Positions 35,123 through 44,053 of a stretch of 64,000 nucleotides of DNA are shown one piece after another. The notes under the pieces are model-generated. The model ran no database searches, had not been told where the DNA came from, and was given only the letters and a program-made list of their open reading frames with translations. The first letter of the stretch is position 1. Each line of letters begins with the position of its first letter. Source of the DNA: an uncultured Ruminococcus sp. (GTDB taxonomy: Bacteria; Bacillota; Clostridia; Oscillospirales; Acutalibacteraceae); assembly GCA_902787145.1 (NCBI GenBank), contig CADAEZ010000002.1, forward strand, positions 62,001 through 126,000. Direction: 5' to 3'. The position numbers and the translations under genes are program-made.

Positions 35123-36160
35123 ATGTCAGTAAAAGTTGCTATTAATGGTTTCGGCCGTATCGGCCGTCTTGCGTTCAGACAGATGTTTGGCGCAGAGGGT
35201 TATGATGTTGTTGCTATCAACGACCTCACAAAGCCTTCAATGCTCGCTAATCTCCTTAAGTACGACACGGCTCAGAAGGGCTATTGCGGTACTATCGGTC
35301 AGAACCTCCACACTGTAGAGGCTGACGACGAGGCAAACACAATCACAGTAGACGGTAAGACTCTCACAATTTACGCTGAGGCTGACGCTTCCAAGCTTCC
35401 TTGGGGCGAAATCGGCGTTGACGTTGTTTTAGAGTGCACAGGCTTCTATTGCTCAAAGGCTAAGAGCCAGGCTCATATTGACGCAGGCGCTAAGAAGGTT
35501 GTTATCTCCGCTCCGGCGGGCAATGATCTCCCGACAGTCGTATTCTCGGTTAACGAGGATGTTCTCACAGCTGATGACAAGATCATCTCCGCTGCTTCCT
35601 GCACAACCAACTGCCTCGCTCCTATGGCTGATACTCTTAATAAGTACGCTGCTATCCAGAGCGGTATTATGTCAACAATCCACGCTTATACAGGCGACCA
35701 GATGATCCTTGACGGTCCTCACAGAAAGGGCGATATGAGAAGAGCTCGCGCAGGCGCGGCTAACATCGTTCCTAACTCCACAGGCGCTGCAAAGGCTATC
35801 GGTCTTGTTATCCCTGAGCTCAACGGTAAGCTCATTGGTTCTGCACAGCGTGTACCTGTTCCTACAGGTTCTACAACTATCCTTACAGCTGTTGTAAAGG
35901 GCAAGGACGTTACAGTTGAGGGTATCAACGCCGCAATGAAGGCTGCCGCTTCCGACAGCTACGGCTATAACGAGGATCCGATTGTTTCTTCCGACATCAT
36001 CGGTATGACATACGGCTCACTCTTCGACGCTACACAGACAATGGTTGCTCCTATCGGCGACGACCTCTATGAGGTTCAGGTAGTTTCTTGGTATGATAAC
36101 GAGAACAGCTACACAAGCCAGATGGTTAGAACAATCAAGTATTTCGCTGAATTAGGCTAA
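35123..36160 (+). CDS. gap: Type I glyceraldehyde-3-phosphate dehydrogenase
   Basis: 345 aa, normal family length. NAD-binding N-terminus [19 protein letters not shown], active-site [10 protein letters not shown] with the catalytic Cys, [23 protein letters not shown], and the C-terminal [16 protein letters not shown]. It oxidises glyceraldehyde-3-phosphate to 1,3-bisphosphoglycerate in glycolysis. SD ACAGGAGG precedes the ATG. The use of gct/ggt/aag/aac codons suggests a highly expressed gene. It has its own promoter and strong terminator, so it is monocistronic, upstream of the glycogen cluster. Confidence 0.97.
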   Translation: MSVKVAINGFGRIGRLAFRQMFGAEGYDVVAINDLTKPSMLANLLKYDTAQKGYCGTIGQNLHTVEADDEANTITVDGKTLTIYAEADASKLPWGEIGVDVVLECTGFYCSKAKSQAHIDAGAKKVVISAPAGNDLPTVVFSVNEDVLTADDKIISAASCTTNCLAPMADTLNKYAAIQSGIMSTIHAYTGDQMILDGPHRKGDMRRARAGAANIVPNSTGAAKAIGLVIPELNGKLIGSAQRVPVPTGSTTILTAVVKGKDVTVEGINAAMKAAASDSYGYNEDPIVSSDIIGMTYGSLFDATQTMVAPIGDDLYEVQVVSWYDNENSYTSQMVRTIKYFAELG

Positions 36161-36177
36161 TCTTTACAGGCGTTTCA

Positions 36178-36201
36178 GGCTGCCGCGATATTGCGGCAGC
36201 C
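36178..36201 (+). terminator. Terminator of gap
   Basis: A 9-bp perfect GC stem GGCTGCCGC / GCGGCAGCC with loop GATATT followed by TTTTTTT. Confidence 0.95.
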
Positions 36202-36289
36202 TTTTTTTGTTTGATAGGAAATTACTTAAAAGTTGTAAAATTATACAAGTAAGCAACTTAAAACAGCTAATATCTTAACTGACTCCTAT

Positions 36290-36390
36290 CAAAAAAAGAT
36301 TTGTATTGCCCGCTCAGTAGCACGCTGCGCGCGCACGAGCGATGGCAGAAGAAAGCACTCGCACTTTGGTGCGCGCGCTTTCTTTTTGCC
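36290..36390. repeat. Dispersed intergenic repeat with large imperfect hairpin
   Basis: Starts with ATTTGTATTGCCCGCTCAGT (a second copy starts near 42495, and a partial one near 10738), followed by a GC-palindromic stretch and a long imperfect hairpin at 36344-36390 (GGCAGAAGAAAGC facing GCTTTCTTTTTGCC). No ORF. Confidence 0.5.
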
Positions 36391-36550
36391 ATAATTATAA
36401 AATTACACAAAAAAATATTAAAAAATTTTCGATTTTACTTGAATTTGACATAGTTATTTGATATTATATATGTGTATATGTGAGAATAGTCAGTTATAAG
36501 GCTTATTTCACTGACTAAATTAGACTTTTTAACGAAAGGAGGACGATATT

Positions 36551-38539
36551 TTGAATTATAACTTTAACGACGGACGCAATCCTTTTGAGCTGTTTTATGA
36601 CGGCGACGCTGTGCGAGCTCACGATATTCTCGGAGCTCACCTCGTCAACTGGGACGGCAGAGACGGCGTTGTGTTCCGTGTATGGGCGCCCAACGCGCTG
36701 ACTGTTTCGGTCGTCGGTCCGTTCAATGACTGGAACAATATGAGCAACTATATGTATAAGCTCGACGAAAAAGGTGTTTGGGAGCTGTTTATTGAAGGCC
36801 TCGGCGAGTATACAAGATATAAATTCTGTATCGAAACTCCTTGGTTCGAAAAAGTAATAAAATCCGATCCCTATGCCTTCCACACCGAGACTCGTCCCGA
36901 CAACGCTTCTATTGTTTATAATCTGGGTAAGTATCAGTGGCAGGACGAGAACTGGTTTGAATACAGAAAGCAGCATCCGCATAAGGAGCGGCCGCTTAAT
37001 ATCTATGAGATCCATGCCGGCTCGTGGAGGAGATTTGAGGATGGTAACTTCTTCAACTACCGCAAGCTTGCCGACGAGCTGGTGCCCTATCTGCTGGATA
37101 TGGGCTACAACAGCGTCGAGTTCTTGCCGATTACCGAGTATCCATATGACGACAGCTGGGGATATCAGGTTACGGGTTATTTTGCCCCGACCTCGCGCTA
37201 CGGCCAGCCCGACGATCTGAAGTATTTTATTGACAAATGCCACCAAAACAACATCAGCGTTATCCTTGACTGGGTTCCCGCGCATTTTCCGAAGGACGCT
37301 CACGGACTGGCTAGGTTCGACGGCACCTGTTGTTATGAGTACGAGGGCGAAAGACGCGGCGAGCATAAGGAATGGGGAACCTACGTGTTCAACTACGCCC
37401 GTTATGAGGTTATAAGCTTCCTTGTGTCCAGCGCTATGTTCTGGGTAGAGGAGTACCACTTCGACGGGATCCGTGTTGACGCGGTCGCCTCGATGCTCTA
37501 TCTCGACTATAACCGTCCCAAGGGTGAATGGGATCCCAACGATGAGGGCGGCAAGGAAAACCTGGAAGCGGTAGAGTTTATCAGACGTATGAACACCGCT
37601 GTGCATATGTACCATCCCGATGTCGCTATGATTGCCGAGGAGAGCACCTCCTGGCCTAACGTATCGGCTCCGGTGGACAAGGGCGGACTCGGATTCGACT
37701 ACAAATGGAATATGGGCTGGATGAACGATATGCTCCACTATATGTCGCTCGACCCGCTGTGGAGGCCCTTCAACCACGACAGCCTTACATTCAGCTTTTT
37801 CTACGCGTTTTCGGAGAGTTTTATTCTGCCGGTATCTCACGATGAGGTTGTATACGGCAAGCACTCTCTTATTGATAAAATGCCCGGAGATATCGGGCAG
37901 AAGTTCTCGTCGGTACGAGTGTTTATCGCCTATATGATGGCGCATCCGGGCAAGAAGCTGCTGTTTATGGGCAGCGAAATCGGACAGGAAAGCGAATGGA
38001 ACTTCCGCGAGGAGCTCGACTGGGCAAGCCTTAACGATCAGAATCACAAAATGCTCCATGATTTCTACCGCGATATGAACAACTTCTATCTCAGCAACAA
38101 GCCGCTCTACGAGGTCGACTTTAACTGGGAGGGCTTCAACTGGATAAGCCACGACGACTACACAAAGAGTGTAATCGCGTTCCGACGTATCGCCAAAGAC
38201 GGCGAGGAGTTGATTGTATTGTGCAACTTCCAGCCGATGACTCACGAGGACTACTATATCGGCGTTCCCGAATATGGAATATACGACGAGATTTTCAGCA
38301 CCGAGGACGCGCGCTACGGCGGCAGCGGTGTTTCGAACGGAAAGGGAATGAAAACGTCGGATATCGCCGTTCACGGCTACAATCAGGCGCTGAAGATTAT
38401 TATTCCGCCGCTCAGCGTAAGCTTTATAAAGCTTCGCGAAAAGCTCGAAAAGCCGGTTAAGAAAAAGACGGATAAAAAGAAAAAAGCCGCTCCCAAAAAG
38501 CCGGCGAAAAAATTAATCAAGCCAATTTTGAAGACTTAA
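36551..38539 (+). CDS. glgB: 1,4-alpha-glucan branching enzyme
   Basis: 662 aa starting at TTG 36551, which lies 8 nt after a full SD (AAAGGAGG). A CBM48 domain is at about 35-120 (VVFRVWAPNALTVSVVGPFNDWNNM). The GH13_9 catalytic domain has YEIHAGSW, the nucleophile Asp in DGIRVDAVASM (about 306-312), the acid/base Glu in MIAEEST (about 361) and the transition-state Asp in PVSHDEVVYGK. The enzyme introduces alpha-1,6 branches into glycogen. The C-terminus has an extra Lys/Pro-rich tail (KKKTDKKKKAAPKKPAKK) not usual for GlgB. First gene of glgB-glgC-glgD-glgA. Confidence 0.96.
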   Translation: MNYNFNDGRNPFELFYDGDAVRAHDILGAHLVNWDGRDGVVFRVWAPNALTVSVVGPFNDWNNMSNYMYKLDEKGVWELFIEGLGEYTRYKFCIETPWFEKVIKSDPYAFHTETRPDNASIVYNLGKYQWQDENWFEYRKQHPHKERPLNIYEIHAGSWRRFEDGNFFNYRKLADELVPYLLDMGYNSVEFLPITEYPYDDSWGYQVTGYFAPTSRYGQPDDLKYFIDKCHQNNISVILDWVPAHFPKDAHGLARFDGTCCYEYEGERRGEHKEWGTYVFNYARYEVISFLVSSAMFWVEEYHFDGIRVDAVASMLYLDYNRPKGEWDPNDEGGKENLEAVEFIRRMNTAVHMYHPDVAMIAEESTSWPNVSAPVDKGGLGFDYKWNMGWMNDMLHYMSLDPLWRPFNHDSLTFSFFYAFSESFILPVSHDEVVYGKHSLIDKMPGDIGQKFSSVRVFIAYMMAHPGKKLLFMGSEIGQESEWNFREELDWASLNDQNHKMLHDFYRDMNNFYLSNKPLYEVDFNWEGFNWISHDDYTKSVIAFRRIAKDGEELIVLCNFQPMTHEDYYIGVPEYGIYDEIFSTEDARYGGSGVSNGKGMKTSDIAVHGYNQALKIIIPPLSVSFIKLREKLEKPVKKKTDKKKKAAPKKPAKKLIKPILKT

Positions 38540-38605
38540 TCTTCATTTATAAATTATTCCCCTGCGTAAACGTAAGGGACAGATAAAAGAATCGGAGGTA
38601 AAACT

Positions 38606-39808
38606 ATGATACCTAAACAAAAGGTTGTAGCTATGGTACTCGCGGGCGGACAAGGCTCACGTCTCGGCGTGCTCACAAAGAAGCTCGCCAAGCCGGCGGT
38701 TCCTTTCGGCGGCAAGTACAGAATTATTGACTTTCCGCTGTCAAACTGTGTGAATTCCGGTATCGAGGCTGTCGGCATACTTACCCAGTATCAGCCACTC
38801 GTGCTCAACGAGTACATCGGCAACGGTCAGCCGTGGGATCTCGACGGAATGCATTCCGGCGTCAACTGTCTCAGCCCGTATGAGGCTGTCGGCGGAGCTG
38901 ACTGGTACTCCGGTACCGCCAACGCGATTTATCAGAACATCAGTTATATCGACAGGTATAACCCCGACTACGTTTTGATTCTTTCGGGCGACCATATCTA
39001 CAAAATGGACTACAACGATATGCTCGAATATCACAAAAAGAACAAGGCGGCTTGTACTATCGCCGCGATTGATGTTCCCAAGGAGGAGGCTTCACGTTTC
39101 GGAATCCTCAACACCAACAAGGACGGATCAATCTACGAGTTCGACGAGAAACCCGCTCATCCAAAGAGCACCAACGCCTCTATGGGTATCTATATTTTCA
39201 GTTGGAAAGAGCTTAGAAAATATCTCATAGACGACGCTAACGACCCCGACTCATCCAACGACTTCGGCAAGAATGTGCTTCCGACAATGCTCGACGCGGG
39301 CGAGAGAATGTTCGCTTATCCGTTTGAGGGTTATTGGAAAGATGTAGGTACTATCGACAGCTTGTGGGAGGCTAATATGGATCTCCTGGATCCTAACGTT
39401 GGTCTTGACCTCAACCAGGTTTACTCACGTAACCCGATGATGCCTCCGCATTATATCGCCGATGGAGTTAAACTACAGAATTCCCTTATCGCCGACGGAT
39501 GTAATGTTCAGGGTGACCTGGAGTTCTCTATACTCTTTGCCGGAGTAACCGTAGGCAAGGGCGCTGTGATTAATTCCTCAATTATTATGCCCGGCGCGGT
39601 TATTGAGGAAGGCGCTAAGGTTGAGTTTGCCATTGTAGCCGAGAACGCTCACATCGGCAAGAACGCCGTTGTCGGCGCCGATCCCGAAAGCGTAAAGAAC
39701 CGTGACGACTGGGGAGTTACCGTAATCGGCGACAACCTCACAATCGGCGACAATGTTGTTGTGCCTCCAAAGGCTATGATTGATAAAAATATGGAGGTGG
39801 AGAAGTAA
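38606..39808 (+). CDS. glgC: Glucose-1-phosphate adenylyltransferase (catalytic GlgC)
   Basis: 400 aa. N-terminal nucleotide-binding signature [37 protein letters not shown], substrate loops [20 protein letters not shown] and the glucose-1-phosphate-binding [13 protein letters not shown]. The C-terminal left-handed beta-helix is about 290-400. It makes ADP-glucose, the committed step of glycogen synthesis. SD TCGGAGG precedes the ATG. Its stop codon overlaps the start of glgD by one base (TAATG), matching the clostridial arrangement where GlgC and GlgD form a hetero-oligomer. Confidence 0.96.
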   Translation: MIPKQKVVAMVLAGGQGSRLGVLTKKLAKPAVPFGGKYRIIDFPLSNCVNSGIEAVGILTQYQPLVLNEYIGNGQPWDLDGMHSGVNCLSPYEAVGGADWYSGTANAIYQNISYIDRYNPDYVLILSGDHIYKMDYNDMLEYHKKNKAACTIAAIDVPKEEASRFGILNTNKDGSIYEFDEKPAHPKSTNASMGIYIFSWKELRKYLIDDANDPDSSNDFGKNVLPTMLDAGERMFAYPFEGYWKDVGTIDSLWEANMDLLDPNVGLDLNQVYSRNPMMPPHYIADGVKLQNSLIADGCNVQGDLEFSILFAGVTVGKGAVINSSIIMPGAVIEEGAKVEFAIVAENAHIGKNAVVGADPESVKNRDDWGVTVIGDNLTIGDNVVVPPKAMIDKNMEVEK

Positions 39809-40914
39809 TGAAAAGTAATGATGTTTTAGGCGTAATCTTTTCTAATTCCTGTGAAGATACATTGACAGAGCTTACCGCTCACAGAACTACCGCCTCAGTG
39901 CCAATCGGCGGAAAGTACAGGATGATTGACTTTGTACTTTCGAATATGGCTAACTCCAACGTCAACAACGTTGGTATCATCGCGAAGTCCGGATTTATGT
40001 CCCTTATGGATCATATCGGCTCCGGCAGCGCGTGGGATTTGTCCAAAAAGCGCAGCGGCGTAAAGATTCTTCCGCCGTACGCCGGCGTTAACTTTGCCAA
40101 CAAGATAGAAACCCTCTACCAGCTCAGAGGCTATATCTCCGAGGCGACAGAGAACTATGTTCTCCTCTCCGAGAGCAACATAGTGTTTAATATAGACTAT
40201 ACCGAGTTGTTCTATCTTCATTCCGTTAACGAAGCGGATATCACATTATTATATAAGAATATGAAAGTGCCCGAAAAGCTTATGCCCGTAACCGTAAAGC
40301 ACGATAACGTCGGCAAGGTTGAGAAGGTGTTTATCCAGCCCGAGGTTAAGGGTAACTGCAACCTGTGGCTCGGTTCACTGCTTATAGGTAAGGAACTTTT
40401 CCTCGACCTTATCACAAAGGCTATGAGCGAAAACGAGCTCAACTTTAACCGACTTGTACAGAAGTGGGTTGACGAGTATTCTGTATTCGCGTACGAATGT
40501 CCCGGTCACTGTGACATAATAAGCTCTATGAACGAGTATTTCCGTTTCAATATGTCGCTGATGGACGCAGACCTGCGCAAGGAGCTTTTCCAGTACGATC
40601 GTCCGATTTATACCAAGGTTCGCGACGACGCTCCGTGTAAGTACGGACTCACAAGCTCCGTTAAAAACTCCCTCGTATCCCAGGGTTGCTTTATCGAGGG
40701 TGAGGTCGAGAACTGCATAATCTCGAAGGGCGTTCATATCAAGAAAGGCGCGAAAGTAAGTAACTGTATCATTATGCAGGATACCGAAATCGGCAAAGAC
40801 TGTAATCTAAGTTATCTCATCATAGATAAGGACGTAGTAATTTCGGACAATAAGTCTATGATGGGCGCTGATTCTTTCCCGATTCATATCGAGAAGAAGA
40901 GCGTAATAAATTAA
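39808..40914 (+). CDS. glgD: GlgD, glucose-1-phosphate adenylyltransferase regulatory subunit
   Basis: A 368-aa GlgC paralogue. It keeps the fold (PIGGKYRMIDFVLSNMANSN, SGSAWDLSKKRSGVKILPP) but lacks the GGxGxRL nucleotide-binding loop at the N-terminus, which reads FSNSCEDTLTELTAHRTTASV. It also lacks the GDHI catalytic segment (here LLSESNIVFNIDY), as is normal for GlgD. In Firmicutes GlgD assembles with GlgC and increases its activity. It is translationally coupled to glgC and precedes glgA by 21 nt. Beta-helix repeats are at about 265-360. Confidence 0.95.
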   Translation: MKSNDVLGVIFSNSCEDTLTELTAHRTTASVPIGGKYRMIDFVLSNMANSNVNNVGIIAKSGFMSLMDHIGSGSAWDLSKKRSGVKILPPYAGVNFANKIETLYQLRGYISEATENYVLLSESNIVFNIDYTELFYLHSVNEADITLLYKNMKVPEKLMPVTVKHDNVGKVEKVFIQPEVKGNCNLWLGSLLIGKELFLDLITKAMSENELNFNRLVQKWVDEYSVFAYECPGHCDIISSMNEYFRFNMSLMDADLRKELFQYDRPIYTKVRDDAPCKYGLTSSVKNSLVSQGCFIEGEVENCIISKGVHIKKGAKVSNCIIMQDTEIGKDCNLSYLIIDKDVVISDNKSMMGADSFPIHIEKKSVIN

Positions 40915-40935
40915 GGAACAAAAGGAGGACTTAAT

Positions 40936-41757
40936 ATGAAAATTCTTTACTGCGCTTCCGAGGCGAATCCGTTCGCCGGTTCGGGCGGACTTGCCGACGT
41001 TGCAGGAAGCCTGCCGCACGCTTTGTGCAGAAGAGGTCAGGACTGCCGAATTGTAATGCCGCTTTACGGTACAATTCCTCAGGACCTCAAAAACCAGATG
41101 AACTTTATCGCCAACTTTACCGTACCCGTTGCGTGGCGTCATCAGTACTGCGGACTTTTCTGGGCTCGCTGGAACGACTGTACCTACTATTTCCTAGATA
41201 ACGAGTACTACTTCAAGCGCGGCACTTTGTACGGTTCATACGACGACGCCGAGAGATTCGCTTTCTTCTCGCGCGCGATTCTTGAGATGCTGCCGTATAT
41301 CGACTTCCATCCGGACATCATCCACACCAACGACTGGCAGACTGCCCTGGTTCCTACATATTACTATCTCTTCTATTCGAAGAATCCGTGGTACGCTAAT
41401 ATCAAGAACATATTTACCATCCACAACATCCAGTATCAGGGTATGTACGGCTGGGAGGTTAACACCGAGTGTGTAGGTATTCCCGCCGAGGATACAAAGC
41501 TTCTCGAAATGGACGGCAAGCTCAATATGGTTAAGGGCGCTATAGAGACAGCGGTAAGAGTAACAACCGTTTCTCCGACATACGCTCTCGAAATCCGCGA
41601 CCCGTGGTACAGCTACGGCCTCTACAACGAGCTTAACCTCCGTCACTGGAAGCTGTGCGGTATCAAGAACGGTATCGACCTCGAAAGCTATAACCCCGAA
41701 ACAGACTATCAGCTCTACTGCAATTATTCCAAGTATGAGCGGCAAGGGCGTATGTAA
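40936..41757 (+). CDS. glgA: Glycogen synthase GlgA, N-terminal fragment (frameshifted)
   Basis: A 273-aa reading frame covering the GT5 N-terminal domain: MKILYCASEANPFAGSGGLADVAGSLPHAL, HTNDWQTALVP, TIHNIQYQGMYGW, TTVSPTYALEI and NGIDLESYNPETD. The first motif reads GSGGL where many GlgA have K-T-GGL, so the usual ADP-glucose-contacting Lys is absent or replaced. The frame runs out of homology at about 41733 and stops at 41757, while the homologous sequence continues in the +1 frame (next entry). Together the two parts are 1423 nt, full GlgA length. SD AAAGGAGG precedes the ATG. As written, GlgA is split between its two Rossmann domains. Confidence 0.88.
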   Translation: MKILYCASEANPFAGSGGLADVAGSLPHALCRRGQDCRIVMPLYGTIPQDLKNQMNFIANFTVPVAWRHQYCGLFWARWNDCTYYFLDNEYYFKRGTLYGSYDDAERFAFFSRAILEMLPYIDFHPDIIHTNDWQTALVPTYYYLFYSKNPWYANIKNIFTIHNIQYQGMYGWEVNTECVGIPAEDTKLLEMDGKLNMVKGAIETAVRVTTVSPTYALEIRDPWYSYGLYNELNLRHWKLCGIKNGIDLESYNPETDYQLYCNYSKYERQGRM

Positions 41758-42358
41758 GCAGAAACTCCAGGAGAGACTTTGTCTGGAGCAGAGATGGGAT
41801 GTTCCTATCGTAGCTATGGTTACACGTCTTGTTGAGCACAAGGGTCTCGACCTTGTTCGAATGGGACTCGAAGAGCTTATGAACACCGAGAATATGCAGT
41901 TTATTATCCTCGGCTCAGGCGACGAGGAGTACGAGCAGTTCTTCCGTGATATGCAGTGGAAGTATCCGGGCAGACTATGCTTCTGCCACGGCTTCGTACC
42001 GGAGCTCGCGCGTAAGATTTATTCCGGCGCGGACATCTTCCTTATGCCTTCCAAGATGGAGCCCTGCGGACTGTCACAGATGATCGCCCTGCGCTACGGC
42101 ACAATTCCCGTAGTTCGCGAGACAGGCGGACTCAAGGACTCCGTGTTCGACTCTGCCGACGGCTACGGCAACGGCTTCACATTCGCCAACTACTACACAG
42201 CCGACCTCCAGGGAGCGGTAAGACGCGCGCTCTGGGGTATCCAGGATAACGAGGGCTGGCATAAGCTGATGTGGAGAGCTATGATGAGCGACAACAGCTG
42301 GGATCGCTCCGCTCAGGACTACATCAACGTTTACAACGATACACTCAATTGGCTGTAA
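41735..42358 (+). CDS. glgA: Glycogen synthase GlgA, C-terminal fragment (frameshifted)
   Basis: A 207-aa continuation of GlgA in the frame +1 relative to the N-terminal part. It starts SGKGVCKQKLQERLCLEQRW, then VPIVAMVTRLVEHKGLDL, FIILGSGDEEYEQFF, the catalytic/donor region MPSKMEPCGLSQMIALRYGTIPVVRETGGLKDSV, and a normal C-terminus. The ATG at 41735 has no SD, so independent translation is unlikely. The junction shows a single TATGA where two tandem copies would restore the frame and give the plausible NYSKYDMSGK. This is either a real mutation, a switchable short repeat, or a sequencing error. Confidence 0.85.
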   Translation: MSGKGVCKQKLQERLCLEQRWDVPIVAMVTRLVEHKGLDLVRMGLEELMNTENMQFIILGSGDEEYEQFFRDMQWKYPGRLCFCHGFVPELARKIYSGADIFLMPSKMEPCGLSQMIALRYGTIPVVRETGGLKDSVFDSADGYGNGFTFANYYTADLQGAVRRALWGIQDNEGWHKLMWRAMMSDNSWDRSAQDYINVYNDTLNWL

Positions 42359-42375
42359 TTTACAATAATATTCAA

Positions 42376-42399
42376 AGGGCTGACCCTCGGGTCAGCTCT
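42376..42399 (+). terminator. Terminator of the glg operon
   Basis: Stem AGGGCTGACC / GGTCAGCTCT (one G-U), loop CTCG, followed by TTTTTT. Confidence 0.9.
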
Positions 42400-42417
42400 T
42401 TTTTCGCTCTATATTAA

Positions 42418-42540
42418 TTACTCAAAAACTTTATATTATTAAAGAAAAGGACTTAAGATAAACATCATCTAATCCGGCTCCTATAGAGTAAAAAATTTGT
42501 ATAGTCGGCTCAGTAGCGCGCTTTCTTGTTTGGCATTTAG
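42418..42540. repeat. Dispersed intergenic repeats after the glg operon
   Basis: 42418-42493 is copy 2 of the element at 23513-23575 (shared acatcatctaatccggctc and TAGAGnAAA). It runs directly into a copy of the ATTTGTAT...GCTCAGTAGCnCGCT element also found at 36297. No ORF. Confidence 0.55.
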
Positions 42541-42562
42541 TTAAAGATTAAGGTATTAAAAT

Positions 42563-42592
42563 ATCCACAACAAAGGGTACTTTGCTGTGGAT
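42563..42592 (-). terminator. Probable terminator of the radical SAM gene
   Basis: Read on the minus strand: a 13-bp stem with one mismatch (ATCCACAGCAAAG / CTTTGTTGTGGAT), loop TACC, then ATTTTAAT, about 50 nt after the stop codon. Confidence 0.6.
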
Positions 42593-42642
42593 GAGTTATT
42601 AGGATGTTTGTTTGAGTTGGTTCGGCAGCTTTTCGGTGTTGT

Positions 42643-43506
42643 TCAGTAATCCCACTGCGGGATATACCTCTCGTCCGCCGAGCTGAGTTCCTGAGCGAAG
42701 CCGTCGAGGTCGAGATCAAATAAATAGTTTCTAACCTTCTCGTACTCCCTTGCTGTAATCTTTCGTTGCAGCCGGGGATATTTTTCTATCTCGCCGTGCG
42801 GAGTATACTGACCCATAAGGCTTATGAGCGTATCGGGAAAGTTTTCCTTTATAATATCCAGCACTCCCAGACTGTTTTTTGTGTGATTCGGCAGCACAAG
42901 ATGACGGATTATAACGCCCTTTAGCATTAGCCCACTGTCGCCGAATTTCGCTTCGCCGGTCTGGCGGAGCATTTCTTTTATCGCCGACAGGGTGATTTCA
43001 ACATAGTTGTCGGCCTTGGAATAATCCCTGGCGAGGGAGTTGTCGCTGTATTTGAAATCCGGCAGGTAGATATCAATATAACCATCAAGCTTTTTGAGCG
43101 TTTCGACTCTCTCGTATCCGGAGCTGTTATAAACAATCGGGAGTCCGGGTCTGTAGATACCCAGAGCCTCAATAATACAGTCAACGTAGGGGGTGGGAGA
43201 GACGAGGTTTATATTGTGAACGCCCATATCCTCCAGCCTTTTGAATTCTTCGGCAAGCTTTGCCGGAGTAATAATCCTGCCTTTGTTTTCGGCCGAAATC
43301 TCGAAATTCTGACAGAATACGCATCTCAGCGTACATCCGGAGAAGAATACCGCTCCGCTGCCGTTGGTTCCGCTGATCGGAGGTTCCTCCCACATGTGAG
43401 GCGATATCCTCGCGATTTTAGGCGCCGATGGAAGACGGCAAAAGCCTTTGCCTGTTGTATTATTCCTTTCAGCGCTGCATTTTCTAGGACATAGGTTGCA
43501 TATCAT
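42643..43506 (-). CDS. Radical SAM protein of the PflA-like COG1313 type
   Basis: 287 aa from the ATG at 43506 (MICNLCPRKCSAER). The longer frame adds 15 residues without support. The N-terminus has the Cys-rich CNLCPRKC...GFC motif of this subgroup, then the radical SAM cluster motif CTLRCVFCQN (Cys about 58, 62 and 65). GxIxxPxxLAEEFKRLEDMGVHNINLVSPTPY and the YNSSGYERVETL segment are typical of pyruvate formate-lyase-activating-enzyme homologues with unknown target. It would cleave SAM to make a 5'-deoxyadenosyl radical under anaerobic conditions. The substrate protein is not in the window. Encoded downstream of a small protein on the same strand. Confidence 0.85.
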   Translation of the reverse strand: MICNLCPRKCSAERNNTTGKGFCRLPSAPKIARISPHMWEEPPISGTNGSGAVFFSGCTLRCVFCQNFEISAENKGRIITPAKLAEEFKRLEDMGVHNINLVSPTPYVDCIIEALGIYRPGLPIVYNSSGYERVETLKKLDGYIDIYLPDFKYSDNSLARDYSKADNYVEITLSAIKEMLRQTGEAKFGDSGLMLKGVIIRHLVLPNHTKNSLGVLDIIKENFPDTLISLMGQYTPHGEIEKYPRLQRKITAREYEKVRNYLFDLDLDGFAQELSSADERYIPQWDY

Positions 43507-43551
43507 ATGTATCACCCAAAATATTCTACCACATCCTAACGGAAACTGCAA

Positions 43552-43755
43552 TCAGATAGTTTCGCAGTCGCTGAGAAAACTCTCCAGGATATCGCCGAAA
43601 AAGTCAAGGTCAACGCCGCTGTCATTACACGCGTCGGCAAGCTTTTGCACGCTCTTGTAATCGGGAGAGATATCGTAGAAGTATTTTCTCTTGGTTGCGA
43701 GAATCCCATAGCCGTCATTTTCGTTTCTGGGTTTGGTTACCGTGTATCTTGTCAT
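43552..43755 (-). CDS. Small protein resembling the DUF6514 group
   Basis: 67 aa from the ATG at 43755, chosen because GAGGAGGTGAC lies just upstream; the longer frame lacks an SD. The sequence contains NENDGYGILATK, YDISPDYKSVQKLADACNDSGVDLDFFGDILESFL, which matches in pattern the small clostridial proteins (YGI, IS-D, V-LV--CN, L---HL-DV-EDFL) of unknown function. No transmembrane segment or Cys pair. Family call from memory and tentative. Confidence 0.6.
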   Translation of the reverse strand: MTRYTVTKPRNENDGYGILATKRKYFYDISPDYKSVQKLADACNDSGVDLDFFGDILESFLSDCETI

Positions 43756-44053
43756 ATCTGTCACCTCCTCTATGTGAATTATTTCGACTTTATTATACAA
43801 CATAATTTAAAATCTGTCAAGATACTTCACAAAATAATCAAAAAATATTTTTATCTGATAAAATTTGTCTAATAACACGGATTTTTATATTTATGTGGTG
43901 AATTTGTTGTAACTGTTATCAAAATGCACAAAAAACGCATTAAAATTTTGTCAGGCGTTACAGAGCATATTTCTAATATAGAATATTGACGACGTCAGTT
44001 TTTGATATGATAATAATTAAGAATGCATTTATGCAGATTTAGGAGTGATATTT
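43756..44053. other. Divergent spacer before the pullulanase gene
   Basis: AT-rich. A possible weak promoter lies near 43977-44010 (TATTGAC...TGATAATAATTAA). SD TAGGAG at 44040-44045 fixes the pullulanase start at 44054. No repeat or RNA gene seen. Confidence 0.35.

Noticed and set aside
36515..38374. 619-codon open frame on the minus strand opposite glgB
   Set aside because: It is exactly antisense to a conserved branching enzyme, has no SD-backed start, and its translation shows no domain. Long antisense frames are common opposite genes with this codon pattern.
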